Shown here one piece after another: positions 10,496 through 23,688 of a stretch of DNA of 64,000 nt (position 1 is the stretch's first letter; each line of letters opens with the position of its first letter). The stretch comes from Lytechinus pictus (taxonomy: Eukaryota; Echinodermata; Echinoidea; Temnopleuroida; Toxopneustidae). Location: contig NC_087247.1 of the NCBI RefSeq assembly GCF_037042905.1, positions 56,815,920 through 56,879,919 of the forward strand, in the 5' to 3' direction. The notes below the pieces were generated by a model. It worked only from the letters and a program-made list of their open reading frames with translations. It searched no databases and had not been told where the DNA came from. Both the position numbers and the translations under genes were made by a program.

Positions 10496-13400
10496 ATGGT
10501 ACGTCGAGAAGGGTCCCGCTTTGGTATAAATACCAATCACAGCATCAGGCGCCTGCCATTCCCATTCAAGAATGTCTATGCACAGCAGAATGTTGTTATC
10601 GAGACAAAGCTGGATGCAGAAGGTTGCCAGTCAAAGAAAAAATCCAAGATGGCTCTCAGGGATCAGCTTCTGAAAGATACATTTAATATCCAAGCTAGTG
10701 GTAAGATCCATTTTCAGTTTTTTTATGCATGAATAAAATAAATTAATATTTTGATAGATGATGTGTAGTTCGATTCATACTTTAAATACAATTGAAATTT
10801 GTTGATTGTAAGAAGTGAGAGCAACAGTTTTCATCATATTAAAGAAAGTGAAATCTAATGAACCATTACTTTCTTTTTTGTAAAATCATAGATGTCTAAA
10901 CTTTTGAACCATTGTTAACCTGTAATTTACTGATAGATTGGTGATTGTAATATAAAATGTCTGGGTTTTTTTCCTGTTCATTTAGATGAAACATCATCAT
11001 TGAGTTTTTCTCTGAATAAGGCAAAGAGATGGGAAGTCCTTGATGACATCAAGGAAGAGAGTAACCATACAAACCATTACATCATCCGAGAGCATCACAT
11101 ACTTCAGCGGTCATCCGGTTCCTCTGGTCACACCTGTGTGGAAGTCTTTGACTCTGCTGCTGAGACTAGGATTAGATCACCCAAGAAGAAATATGCTAAG
11201 GCTACTGATCTCATTGAATTGGACCAAAGTAAAGGAGTCAAAGAGGATGCAGATTTTGGGAAAAAGAATTCCAAGCGATCAAGAAAGAGGAGAGCAAATC
11301 AAGAGGAAGAGCAAGCTGAGAATTTGATCCAATATGATGTCAGTCGAGTCACACCAAGAGAAACCTATCAATCATATGCTAAATCTTCTGCTAGTTCAGG
11401 TAGGCCCATTATTGACACAAATTGGTTCATTTGCTAGTAATACAGAATTGTGGTTTTGAATATAAGTTATATAACACAACACAAATTCCTAATTTGGCAC
11501 TAGCACCTTCAGGTAATTCGTTCAAACCTTAGCATTATAGACATCTTTTTCAAAAACCCTAAAATTCTGTGTAATATCAATTTAGAACCAAAATTATTGA
11601 TTGAATTTTTTCTTGACTATTTGGGTGTAATGATGAACATATCGATAGGTTTTTGTTTGTCCTTTGTATGAGATGATTTCTATAGGAGGACCAGTATATG
11701 GGATGATTGCCAATATTACTATCTCTATTCAAATTGGTAAGTAGTAACTTATTTTACAATACAAAAGCCTGTCGAAGAAACTTGTGCTCAACTAATCTCT
11801 TGTACTCTTTTACTAATTTTTACTTTTTTGTACAGAATGCAGAAAGAGAAATAGCAGGAATCGATCAAAGAAGTTAGACCAATGCCAAATGAGTGATGTA
11901 TACTGTGATGGCTTGTGGGAATTTTCTGAATTCTCTATAGATGAAGAAGAGGAAGAGTTCTTCCAAATGGAAAACACTGACATACCTTATCAGATGGAAA
12001 CCAAAGAGGCCGAGTCATACAGGGTTCCCATGAATGCCTTAGTTTATGGCGCCATGAGTTTGTCAGCTTTCTGTTACCATGACCAAGGTAGGCAAACACA
12101 ACGCAAACCCATAAAATCTACCAAGGATAGAGTGTTCCCGATTGATGAGAAAGATGCTGTAATTGCTATCCATCAGGAATATATCATCCCAATAAGAGAG
12201 AAAAGAGCCACCAAGAAACGAGCAGCTAAGAACATCAAGAAACATACCAAGTTAGAGCCAATGACCAAACCCGAAGATCCAGGTAAACATCAGCCTACTA
12301 CTGTCCTCGAGAAACCAAGTACAGCTGTCACTGTCCAAGCTGATGATATCACAGAGCAAAGTCTGAAAGGAAAGTTTGGGGATTGCCTGATAAAGGGTCA
12401 GTGCATGCCTTCTCGCTATGCTATCAACATCAGCCAGCATGTCATTGATCATCTAGCATCTAACCCTGACAATCTTGAGTTATCTAAGCTCCTCCAACAG
12501 AGTGGACATAACATCTTTACCATTTTAGAATATTCATTAGATCCATTTCAAGTGGTGAGACATGATGGTAGACTGGTAGAAAGCATCAGAATGAAGATAT
12601 GTGGGGTAGATGAAGGAGAGGAGACCTTGACTGGTGCTTTGTCAAGTCTGATGAGCGATAGAATCACAGATGTAGTTGATGCTATGAGCCAGTCTGTAGC
12701 ATTGCTACCTGCTAAGAGGTAAGATTCATTTCTAGTAATGATTGATTGCTTTTGATAAGAATACAAGCTGATAAGCAGTATAGGTTCTGTCTCTTCTGAA
12801 GGAGAAATGTCACAAATGGAATTTGGATTTTTAAAAATTTGGTACAATTTCTACTGCATTACATGTATGTTTTGCTGCTCCTAAAAAGCCACTGTGTAAG
12901 CTTATCATTGAACTCGTAAGGCTGAATTCACAAATGTGATTTTGAAACCCGTCGGTTAACCCATGGTTTATGCAGATTCCATGTATAAATTATGCTTATT
13001 TACCGCGCATATTAAACAAATGTCTAATGCTGATGCCCGCTTTTGCCACAGCGCACCAAATTGACACCTGTTGCCATGGTTAAGTATGCTATTTTGTTCA
13101 TGAGTCCACTGTAGAGTGGACTCATTAATTCAAAACAGTGGTATCATGAATAAAATAGCTTACTTAACCATTGCAACAGGAATCAATTTGGCTTGCTGTG
13201 ACAAAAGCGCGCATCAGCATTGGATATTTCTTAATTTTCACAGTAAATACGATTAATTCATGTAGGAAATCCGCATAAACCATGGGTTCAACCGATGGTT
13301 TTCAAACCACGTTTGTGAATTCGGGCCTAAATTTGCAATACGATGAAACAAACAAAAAAGTCACTTTAAAAATGTTAATTTGCAGATTTTTGCTTGAAGT

Positions 13401-16400
13401 CTTGCCATTCATTTTGGCTTACTTTTTCAATGAAAGCAGGTGAAGATAAAAAAAAATTGTTGCTAATTTAGGATAAACAGATCTATAGGCCTACCTTTGG
13501 AAAGTTGTCTAGCATTAATTTTTTCAAGGAAAAAAAACATATGGAGCATTTTTTTTTCTATTTTAAGGGCTTGGCTCATTCAAATCCAATTTCGCAAAAA
13601 TATGAAATTAAAAATATGTTCACTAAAGTTTTAACACTTTCTACCTTTTTTCCAGCTACCATGTAGAAAAGGAAATTTCCAAATATAGTATCAAGCCTGC
13701 TTTGGTAGTTGGTACTGTGCAGACTACTCTTGGTTGGAATTATCACACAACTAATGCTAATAAAGCTATTCAAATGGAAGAGGTGAGACTTATGTAAAAT
13801 TCAATTAAGATTGGTATATTTGAACAGAAGGACAATGCATAATGTACATATGTATACAGACTTTGCCTGATTTGGTATTAACTAATGTTGAACTAATTTC
13901 ATGACATTAAAAACATACATAGTTTAACTGCTTTCTTAAAGATTACAAAGTTTTAGCTTTGTTTTAAAAAAAAAAATTGTTTGGGCAGGTTATTTCAGTA
14001 AAAGATTTGAATGATTTGTGTGCCTTTTAAGTAATTTCAAGGGTAAAATTATGGAAATAATTGAAAATTGCCTCTTATTGACTGAATTATGTAAAATCTT
14101 TGTTTGGAATATTATGTGTCCTGAAAATACAGATGAATGATAATGAGCCTGTGGGTGAGTTGGTGTCATGTGGGGCATCTATTGCTTGTGAGACATGTAA
14201 CATCTGTTATGAAGAGCTGGATGAAGAACATGAGGGAACTGCTCTTGTTGCTTGTAATCATTGGTTCTGTGATGAATGCTGGAGAAACCATCTTACTACA
14301 CAGATTAACCAAGGAAATATTCACATCACTTGCCCAGTAAGTATCATCAGTTTTGTATTTATGTTAAACAGGTTAAATACAATGAGTCCTTTGCAAAGAG
14401 CAGTTTATGATTAAAAAAGTTTATTTTGTGCTCTGTTCACCTTTCAGTTGAAAATATTTGTCTTTATATATTATATACTGCTTTAATTGATGCATGTGAT
14501 ATTGGTGTAAAGGGTTGTTGGATAGGCAAGTGCAATCATGGTTTAGAGTTATTAACTTATACTTAGTAAAATATTTAATGATGATTGATGCTTACCGATT
14601 TCTCATCTGTTACAGGAGTATAAATGCACTGTGCCTGTTGACAAAGTAACCTTGATGTCTTTGGTTCCATCAAAAGTCTTCTCTCGTTACCATATCAACC
14701 AAACCAACAGTGCCCTGATGCTACGATCAGAGCTGCATTGGTGTCCAATGCCTTCCTGTGGTCGGTTACTCAAACTTTCTAATCCAAATAGATTAGTTTC
14801 TATAAACTGTGAATGTGGGACGTTCTGGTGTTCATTGTGTAAACAAGAGGCTCATTGGCCTGCTACATGCCAACAAGCAAAGTTGTACAGAGATGAAGCA
14901 AAGGACTTATTCAGTGAGTACCAGTAGACATTCTTCAGAAATCTAATCACATTGCTACTCTTACATAGTAGAATATTAGTATTATTGCCCAAAAGCAATA
15001 TATATTATAATCTCTATATGAATTTACTACTATATACACTTATCAATGATCTTTCAATTATCTTATGCTTTCCAACAGAGCTAATGATGAACCATATAAA
15101 GATCTTTGCATTAATTATTATTCTATGAATTCCAAACCATTTCACTAAATCCGTAACTAAATTTATTGCAGTGTAAATAAGGGACCCCCCCCAAAAAAAA
15201 AAAATGTAAAAGTAAATTCTGGAAAATAAAATCAAATTGAAAAATGACAAACAACTGACGAAATGGGTTTCTTTGAAAGTTAAGTTTTAATTTAATATTT
15301 CATTAATGCAGGAAAGAAAGATGATGGATTAATACATTCCATAAGTACCAAGCCTTGCCCATGGTGTAAGTACCCAATTGAGAAATACTATGGCTGCAGT
15401 CATATGGTATGCAAGTGTGGATATGACTTTTGCTGGGATTGTGGACAAGCCTTTAATGGAAGACACTACAATTGTCATTTGAAGAAATGGAGGACTAAGG
15501 TAATATACCGTAAGTAACGGTGTATTAACCGCACCTTTTTCTCGGCGGGATATAAGCAAAAGTCAGGGGTGCGGTTTATACACGGTGACGGGTCTGAGCC
15601 CGCCCGCGTAGCCCCTCCCGAACATGTAAGAAGTCTGCCAGTTCACAACACATCGAGTGGCCGGCCGTAGCCGCCCAGTGCAATGTCGTTTAGAGGGGTA
15701 TGAGCCGCGGGTAATGGGTAGCGATTATTATGATCTTATGATCAAATACTGTCGTAACAAATGCACCCACCTTCATGACACTAATTTCGACTTTATTCTC
15801 GATTCAAAGCAGCGAAGTTCCCTGGCTAAGTTCATAGAGACGCCAAGCATTCTCGGTAATAATTTGTCACAGCTGAGCGAGAGCCAAGAGCTAGCTTGCG
15901 TTGTATTTTGGTTTTAGTGCGACTTAAGCTGGCGCTATTCATTTAATTTAACCCCTCAAAGTCCCGTTTCGCGCCAGCTTATTTTTTTCTTTCCCGTTTG
16001 CTTTTCATAAGATACCATGTACACCGTGCACCACGCACGATAGAGACGGCACGAAGCCGTCAAACAACTGGAAAAAATACAAATTTCTTTGTTTCTTGAA
16101 CCTTCCTGTAATCCCGTATCCAAAATTCATGCTAAGACATCGAATGCTAGACAAATTCTGAAAGTGATTGTGAGGTTGTGATGCAAGAAATGTGAAAGAC
16201 ACAGATCACAATTTGATAAGATGTACTGGTAGTGGTACCGTATCGAAGTTTGAAATGTACATGTACAAGAAAGGCAGTGCTGTGTGTGTGTACACTGTGA
16301 CTGTGAGGTGAGTGAGTGTGTAAATTGCCAATATTGGCGGGACCTTTCTTTCTTGCTAACATTTGTAGATGAATTGATCAAGAACAGCAGATTTCTGCAT

Positions 16401-16480
16401 ACTGGTAATCTCTTTGAATACTTTAAAATCTTTAACTTAGTTTTTGTTTCTTCGTACCTCAAATATGCATGTAAATGTGA

Positions 16481-16530
<50 letters not shown>

Positions 16531-19313
16531 TGGGGGTGCGGTTTATACACGGGTGCGGTTAATACACCGTTACTTACGGTAAGCTATTTCTATATCATTT
16601 AAAACATTGAGAATATAACTCTTCAATTTAGAATTAGATTTACAACCCTACTTTTGTAGTCTTTTCCTACCTTAACATGTAGGTAAACAAAGTTATATTA
16701 GTCTCTCAATTTAACTACATGCTTGAAGGTTATGACATTTCTTTTGATAATGTCCTCGACTTTATATTTGTCACTTATAACTTCAATCCCTTCAGTATAA
16801 AAACCTCTAGCAAGTTTATATGAATTTTAGGATTTATTATGGTTAAGCATGATCCACAGATATGATATGTGGTGGATTGCTGAGGGTCCTGCATTAGTTA
16901 ACATTTCTTCGTTTTGAATTGAATGATTATATTGACCTGTTAATAATACTGAACATTCCCCTATGTAACCTTTGTATCCATGTAACAGTGAAACCCCCTA
17001 AATCTAAAGATTATGGTCTTTTTTTGTTGGCTTTAGGTGTATTCTATTCATCCTGAAGACATTGTAGAAAAGACTGCTGTTGAGCTTGCTATAATTCATC
17101 ACAAAGAGAGAACCCGGTTTGCCTGCCATCGTCGTATCAGAAAAGCAAGGAAACTGGCAATAAAGATGGTGAGTTGAAACCCACTTTAATGAGAGTTATG
17201 GGATCGAATGATCTATCATAAGAAAATGGCTGTCAGGGACTACTACACTTTCGAAAAAAAATGTCACCTCTAGGTTGTTTCCCTTCTCCACCCCTTCCTT
17301 TATATCATAATACCCTGTCACCGCCCCTGCTTACATACGTCTTTCTGTGGAAAGCAGATGATTTAATCAGTTTGTTGTTAACACTAGCTATGAGCTTGAA
17401 GCTAATCATTAATTGGTTATGGATTGCATTCCAGGTGAAGACTGAGAGAAACCAATCAGGGAAGGATTCAAAGAGCACCTCCGCTCTTTCCATGGAAACC
17501 AATGAATCCTGTCAACTCACAGAAGTTAAAAGAACACTTGTTGATGCTGCCAATTTCATCTCTGAGGTATGTTGACACTGTTGACACTTTTTTTTAGACA
17601 CGCATCAAATCAGGAGGGGGAAATAGATGTTAAAAATCAATAGGCTTGTTACAAGTACAACTAAGTAAGAAAACACACAGATACACTTAGCTACATTACA
17701 CAAACCACCAGGGCTTATCCAAGGGAATTGACACTTTGACTCACAAAGATATGATTTTTTCTTGACTAAAACTATAACTAATGCAAAAACATGACCTTAC
17801 CAAGAATCTATAACATTAATCCAACATTTCACTCCTTGTCCATGCTTCTATCAGTCTCAAAATCAGTGATTTAAAGCCCAAACCTAATTATCTCGCATGT
17901 AATAAATTTACCACCAATTCGAAAACATCACACAAGTATTGCCATGGTGCCCGCCAGCCATGCATTGCGGAAGCGCTGTTTTTTAATCAGCAGTGAATTT
18001 ACGTGCAAAAATAATTAGATGTGGGCTTTAAATTTAAACAATCACACCTTTTATGAATCGAAGGGTCAATTCCCTTTGTTAAGACATGATGGTCATGTAG
18101 TGTAGCAGTAGTGAAGTGTTATGGAACATACACTTACCATCACCTGAAGTAAATATTGATATACTACAATGTGCAATCCCAATAATCTAATTTTCCAAGG
18201 CATCGTATAAATTGTATCTCCTCTGATTGTTTAATCTAGGCTGAGTTTGTTTTAGAGCATCTTGAGATTTTGCTTTCAAGTACAACTCATCACAGCCATA
18301 ATAGGATAATCACAGAACACAAGACAAGGCTTATCTTCATCGCACAGAAACTTCACAAGGTATGGTTTTGTTTTTATGTGTAAGAATGATCATAAAGAGG
18401 CTCTTTTTAAATTAATAAGATATTTGTAATCTAAATCTGTCTTTGAAGATTTCTGGGTTCGGGGGAAACATGTGCTCGGCCGCGCGACCCGCCGAGCATC
18501 TCTAGTTCATATTTTGTAGTTAAACAGATTGATCATTTTTTTTTAAAGAAAAAATATTTTTCTGTAATGGATGAAGTGGTTGGTCTTGGGTGTACATTTA
18601 TGCTCAGTGGTATACTCGGAAGTGATCTGTTATCTTGTCATATAATGGAAACAAAACTTTTAAAAGAAATCCAATTAGATTGTGTGTATAAAGGTAGTGA
18701 TGCAATTTCGAATATTATTCTGTTTACATGTCTTGTTAAAGCTAAATGAACGTAGTTGCAGCAAAACACTGATTTCGTGAGAAAGTCTGTAAAACCAAGG
18801 TTAAGTATTACTATATCATCGTGGATCTAGATCTGGTACAGTTACATAAACTGAACTTTGTGAAATTATAAAATCTAAGCTGAAAAACGATCACACTGAA
18901 GATCGCCAACACAGATACGCACACATGGGACAGTGTATTATTATTGCTGGAATAAAGACCCGACGAAAGTGACTGAATCCGCGCTTATTTTGCTTATTTC
19001 TCAGCTATTACACAATTTCTTCCAGAATCCTTTGGCACATATTATTTATTCATACAAATAGACACTTGGGTGGTCATTATATTAGATTCTGTAAAAAGTC
19101 ATTTTGAGATTGTTACCACAACTGGCATTTATCTTTAATAATGAATTTTTAAATCTTTTGTCATTTTATTTTGTACAGATTTTCAGGCAAGGAATTACTC
19201 TCAATGTGTCAGATATTGAGTATTTGTTAAACTGTGGGAAGGATTGTTTGAGGTGGATAGCTTTGTCAACCAAACAGCTCACCAACACCATTGCATCAAC
19301 TGATGAGTATTAG
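10496..19313 (+). CDS. RBR-type E3 ubiquitin-protein ligase, Ariadne-related (945 aa, 11 coding exons)
   Basis: Coding exons: 10496-10700, 10986-11399, 11836-12718, 13656-13782, 14133-14336, 14616-14913, 15312-15499, 17037-17168, 17435-17566, 18240-18359 and 19179-19313. All introns are GT-AG, and the phases add to 2838 nt. The start is fixed by an in-frame TAG at 10478. RING1 ligands are C565, C568, C584, H586, C589, C592, C610 and C615. IBR ligands are C654, C659, C676, C678, C683, C686, H691 and C696. RING2 runs 726-765, with catalytic cysteine C739 in YYGCSHMVC. RBR enzymes pass ubiquitin from E2 to this cysteine and then to a substrate lysine. Residues 774-945 are helical and look like an Ariadne-type C-terminal domain (inferred). 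Residues 1-540 match nothing I know; they carry basic, NLS-like stretches (165-171 and 327-344) and an acidic patch (243-249). It is longer than human ARIH1 or ARIH2, so orthology is open. Confidence 0.9.
12919..13328. mobile_element. 410-bp foldback MITE in intron 4 of the coding region
   Basis: The ends AGGCTGAATTCACAAA and, reversed, AGGCCCGAATTCACAAA are followed by matching CCCATGGTTTATGC blocks. The two halves are complementary almost throughout. A perfect hairpin, TGAGTCCACT-GTAG-AGTGGACTCA (13101-13124), is at the centre. It is non-coding. Confidence 0.8.
15506..16581. mobile_element. ~1.07-kb Tc1/mariner-pogo-type element with perfect 30-bp ends
   Basis: Perfect terminal inverted repeats at 15506-15535 and 16552-16581 start TACCGTAAGTAACGGTG. 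The outer TA on each side is the expected TA target duplication. Just inside each end is GGTGCGGTTTATACAC; at the left it can pair with the terminal repeat. A T-run occupies about 16483-16520. It lies in the intron after RING2. No transposase was recognised, so it is non-autonomous; pogo/Tigger assignment is inference. Confidence 0.8.
17721..18076. mobile_element. Degenerate foldback element in a ligase intron
   Basis: The ends AAGGGAATTGAC and GGTCAATTCCCTT are inverted. Inside, TTTAAAGCCCA...TAATTAT near 17870 pairs with a complementary block near 18010-18045. It is short, non-coding and diverged. Confidence 0.5.
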
Positions 19314-20346
19314 GACAAATACTTTAATATAGTCTGCAGTCATAACTGTGCAATATTTCTTCTTCTGTTGATTTCAGTCATCTTTTTAGAGTACAGTGTA
19401 CTAGATTGTTGAGGCGGCAATCACATGAAGTTGAACACATGACATTAACTGCTGTTGGAGACGAAACTAAACTATCAAGTAATATCCTGTATACCAAGAA
19501 GCATCATCTGAATATATAGGCAAGGATATATTCGAAGAATGAATGTTATGAAAGTTTGATAAATATTCAGATTCTGTTGGTACCTTTTTCATGTTTCTTA
19601 AATGGGGAATATGGGATGAGCCTACCATTTCACCTCTCTGTGTTTACATATAAACCAATATTTCAGTTGCAACCAAGTATTTTCTTGGAGGAGGAACTGG
19701 AATTGTGATCGATTTCTGTGCAATCCTTGACTAATAATATCTATGAATGTACTTATTTTTTGTCACCCCCATCTCCCATCAATTGACTACCCTTGTAAAA
19801 CATGGCACCCTGAGATGCTAAAGCTCCTATGAGTAATTGACTGATCATGCTAATCCCTTAAATTGTCAGCAAAAAACATTGGTGTAACTTCTAAAGGTTT
19901 CCATGGCGAAGAAGAAGAATGCATTCGGTTTCGCGGTTCACCTTGTATCTGTCGTGGGCAATTGCTGGTCGATCTTTTTCTAGTTATTTGATTATGTAGC
20001 ATAATAGGTATATGATTAGAGCCATCATTTGCCACAATAGTATTGGCTGTAAAACAATAGATGGACAAACCACATATGTATTTAGAATGGTTGTTTGCCA
20101 CTAAATTGATCAAAAATTATTATTCATTTTCATGGAGAAAATTTTTTATTTATTTATTTCTTTTAAAGATTTACATGTATCTAATATTTTCAGTGAGGCT
20201 GTGTGCCTGTTATATGCATGTAGATCTGTATCTGGAGGCCAATTTTTTTTTTTTTTTTTTGGGGGGGGCTTTTCTTTCACAACTTCCTAAATCTGCAACA
20301 TTGGATAAGTTTTAACAATGTAATGAATTTCCCAGGCTCCCTTTTT
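19314..20346. other. 3' flank of the RBR ligase gene; no further gene seen
   Basis: Probably includes the 3' UTR, but I found no canonical AATAAA close to the stop. A T-run followed by a G-run lies at about 20243-20268. Confidence 0.4.
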
Positions 20347-21518
20347 GTCTCGCCTGCATAGCAGAGCGAGACTATAGGCGCCGCTTTTCCGACGGCGGCG
20401 GCGGCGTCAACATCAAATCTTAACCTAAGGTTAAGTTTTTGAAATGACATCATAACTTAGAAAGTATATGGACCTAGTTCATGAAACTTGGACATAAGGT
20501 TAATCAAGTATTACTGAACATCCTGCCTGAGTTTCAGGTCACATGACCAAGGTCAAAGGTCATTTAGGGTCAATGAACTTAGACCATGTTGGGGAAAATT
20601 ATTTTCAAAATCTTAACCGAAGGTTAAGTTTTTGAAATGACATCATAACTTAGAAAGTATATGGACCTAGTTCATGAACCTTGGGCATAAGATTAATCAA
20701 GTATTAGTGAACATCCTGCCTGAGTTTCAGGTCACATGACCAAGGTCAAAGGTCATTTAGGGTCAATGAACTTTGGCCAAGTTGGGGGTATTTGTTGAAT
20801 TACCATCATAACTTTTAAAATTTATGGATTTAGTTCATGAAACTTGGACATTAGGTTAATCAAGTACCACTGAATATCCTGTGTGAGTTTCAGGTCACAT
20901 GACCATGGTCAATGGTCATTTAAGGTCAATGAACTTTGGCGGTGTTGGGGGTATTTGTTAAATTACCATCCTAGCTCTGAAAGTTTATGGATGTAGTTCA
21001 TAAAACTTGGACATAAGAGTAATCAAGTATCACTGAACATCCTGTACGAGTTTCAGGTCACATGACCATGGTCAAAGGTCATTAAAGGTCAATGAACTTT
21101 GGCCGTGTTGGGGGTATTTGTTGAATTACCATCCTAACTGTGAAAGTTTATGGATCTAGTTCATAAAACTTGGGATATAAGAGTAATCAAGCATCACTGA
21201 ACATCCCCTGTGAGTTTCAGGTCACAAAACCAAGTCAAAGGTCAGTTAAGGTCAATAAACTTAGGCCATGTTGGGGTAATTGTTGAAGTGCCATCATAAC
21301 TTTGAAAGTTTATGGATAGAGTGAATGAAATGTGGACATGGGTGTAGTTGACAGTCTTAAGTCTCCGTTCAAATGTCATTTATGGTCAATGAACGTGGCA
21401 TTATGTCATTATATGAATGATGTTTTTGTGAATGATTATTTTATAGTAGTTTTCAAAGTTAGCACTGCTGCTATATTAAATTGCGTAATGCAGGCGAGAC
21501 TGCCAGAGGCGTTCCACT
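20347..21518 (+). mobile_element. GTCTCGCCTGCA element containing a ~163-bp tandem array (family K)
   Basis: The left end GTCTCGCCTGCATAGCAGAG and the right-end block GCAGGCGAGAC (21490-21500) are inverted. Six monomers start at 20441, 20634, 20797, 20960, 21123 and 21285, a 162-163 bp period after the first, which is 193 bp. Each has TAG(T)TCATGAAACTTGGACAT-like, GAGTTTCAGGTCACATGACC-like and GGTCAAAGGTCA-like blocks. I recognise this family from several marine invertebrates. It is non-coding. Confidence 0.85.
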
Positions 21519-21650
21519 TGTTTAGTTTCCAGGGGTCTTTTGACCATTTCAAGAGCTATATCACCTAAAGGCCCCATGTATTTTTCCATTTGTATCTGCT
21601 ATCATAATTTTGATATTATGAGAGAAAGTTAGGTATACTAATACAGTGCT

Positions 21651-22240
21651 TAAAGGTCAAGTCCACCCCAGGAAATGTTGATTTGAATAAATAGAGAAAA
21701 ATCAAACTAGCAAAACGCTGAAAGTTTCATCAAAATCGGATGTAAAATAAGAAGGTTATGACATTTTGAAGTTGCTTATTTTTTTCACTTAACAGTGATA
21801 TGTACAACTCATATGAGACAATCGATGATGTCCCTCACTATTTTTTTTATTTTTTATTGTTTGAATAATACAATATTTCATTTTTTATAGATTTGACAAT
21901 AAGGACCAACTTGACTGAATCATATAGTATTAATCAATGCTCATTCCACATGTTCAGGGAGGAATTAATCGCTGTTTCACTCGACAATGAGGAGAAAAAT
22001 AGAATATTCCCTATTTCATATAATAAAATACAAAAGAAAAAGTGAGTGGATGACGTCATCAGTCTCCTCATTTGCATACCCACCAGGATGTGCATATTAC
22101 TGTCTTGTGAAATTAAGCAAAACTTTAAAATGTCATAACTTTCTTTTACATCTGATTTTGATGACATTTTCAGTGTTATGCTTGTTGGATTTTTCTTTTT
22201 TTTATTCAAATCAACATTTTGTTGAGGTGGACTTGTCCTT
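21651..22240. mobile_element. TTAA-type MITE, family A (copy 2)
   Basis: Starts TAAAGGTCAAGTCCACCCCA and ends GAGGTGGACTTGTCCTT. Long inverted halves contain GAAAGTTTCATCAAAATCGG on the left and its inverse on the right. Internal frames are fragments only. Confidence 0.85.
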
Positions 22241-23522
22241 GTAATATGTCATTCTTTTGATCCCTTTGTGAGTCTTTAGAATCTCTTCAGTTTACTTGAC
22301 ATTGATATTAGTCTTTCTCTTCTCTACAATTATTATTCAAATAGAGTTAATCGAAATTGCTGTTTCTTTCTTATTATCATTCTATAAAGTAAATAATTCA
22401 TGTTAGAATGTCAAAGATTTGTTTATGCTTTGAATTTTCGTATTTACCTGTAATCATCCATAGACACATGATTATATATATCCCATTTTAATACCACTAC
22501 TTTAGTTTTATGGCTTTCAATGACTTTATACTGCCTAATTGTTCATAGTCATGTCATCAATGAATGAAAATACATGTACTCAATTAAAGTGTAGTCAATT
22601 GAATTTGTATTCCCTTGTATTGCGTTGTATTTTATTGCTATATATTAAAGGAGATTAAACCCTTGAAATAAGTTAGTTTGTGTGAAAGCAATGACAAAGA
22701 AGATAAATGAAAAAGTTTTAATTAGAAAGAGCATTTGAATGTTAATGTCACTAATGCAATGGAAATCCATTGGCAATGCAAACAAGATGTTTGATGTCAC
22801 ACATGAAAAACTTTCCCATTTGTGCACTAAAAATATATTGTCCATTCTAATAAGGAAGAACAATTTTATTAATGTTGTAAAAGCTTAGCTGTTCTACATG
22901 TCCTCTCATTAGAACTTACATATTTCTAGTGATTTCAATATTCAAATGCTCGTAACTTTATTTTTATTCATTTATTTTTTCAAACTTTCATTGGTCTATT
23001 TTTTTATTTTTCTCTTTTAAAAATAATTCAACTGGTTTCAAGAGTTACATTCTTCTTTAATTGCAATGAAGCATGTGAGGAACTTTAAATGTCTTTCCAT
23101 TATTACACAAATGCCTTGTATAATCAATTTGCGATTGCATTGTTGGTCCTGCAATATTAAAAGGCAATAGTACCCAACATTCCAACATTATGTCCGCTTT
23201 CTTCTTGAGGTATATAAAATTGCTTGTAGCTTCTTCTTGTCTCTTCATTTTGCTTAACATATCTATGTATATAAGCATACATAACGGTAGAAACGTTTGT
23301 ATGCGAGAGTGTTTGTGAGTGTCTGTATGTGTGTCAGGAGTAGGTGTGTGTGTTCATAGTTACTTGCAATAGTTTAATAATTATCCTAAAGCATGCATGC
23401 TGGAAAATAGGCCTGTATACAACATAAGAATTACCAGAGTCTGGCTGCCCTGAAAATAGTAGGTCTACATTCTCACTTGTTTTTTTTTTCAGGAAATAAT
23501 CTAGCACGAACTAATATTTCAG
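22241..23522. other. Unassigned AT-rich stretch
   Basis: Contains a short TG-rich patch near 23300-23350. No gene, RNA gene or clear element seen. Confidence 0.5.
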
Positions 23523-23688
23523 TCCAGGGGAGTGTTTCACAAAGATTGAAGAATGACTAAGAGTTGCACTTAAATTCCGACACATACATGATATGCAAGC
23601 GCAATCTTATTGATCAATACGCAGTCCTGCGCGTCCTCTTGGCATGATCTGACCATTGCGGTCATGCCTTTAATACTGCACGCAACTA

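Noticed and set aside
15657-15917. 86-codon frame in the TACCGTAAG element as a transposase remnant
   Set aside because: No DDE/DDD or helix-turn-helix pattern can be seen, and the element is too short for a Tc1/pogo transposase.
16284-16562. Open frame with a run of phenylalanines
   Set aside because: It is only the T-run inside the TACCGTAAG element.
18473-18498. Hairpin TGCTCGGC...GCCGAGCA in a ligase intron
   Set aside because: An 8-bp stem in one place with no wider structure; likely chance.
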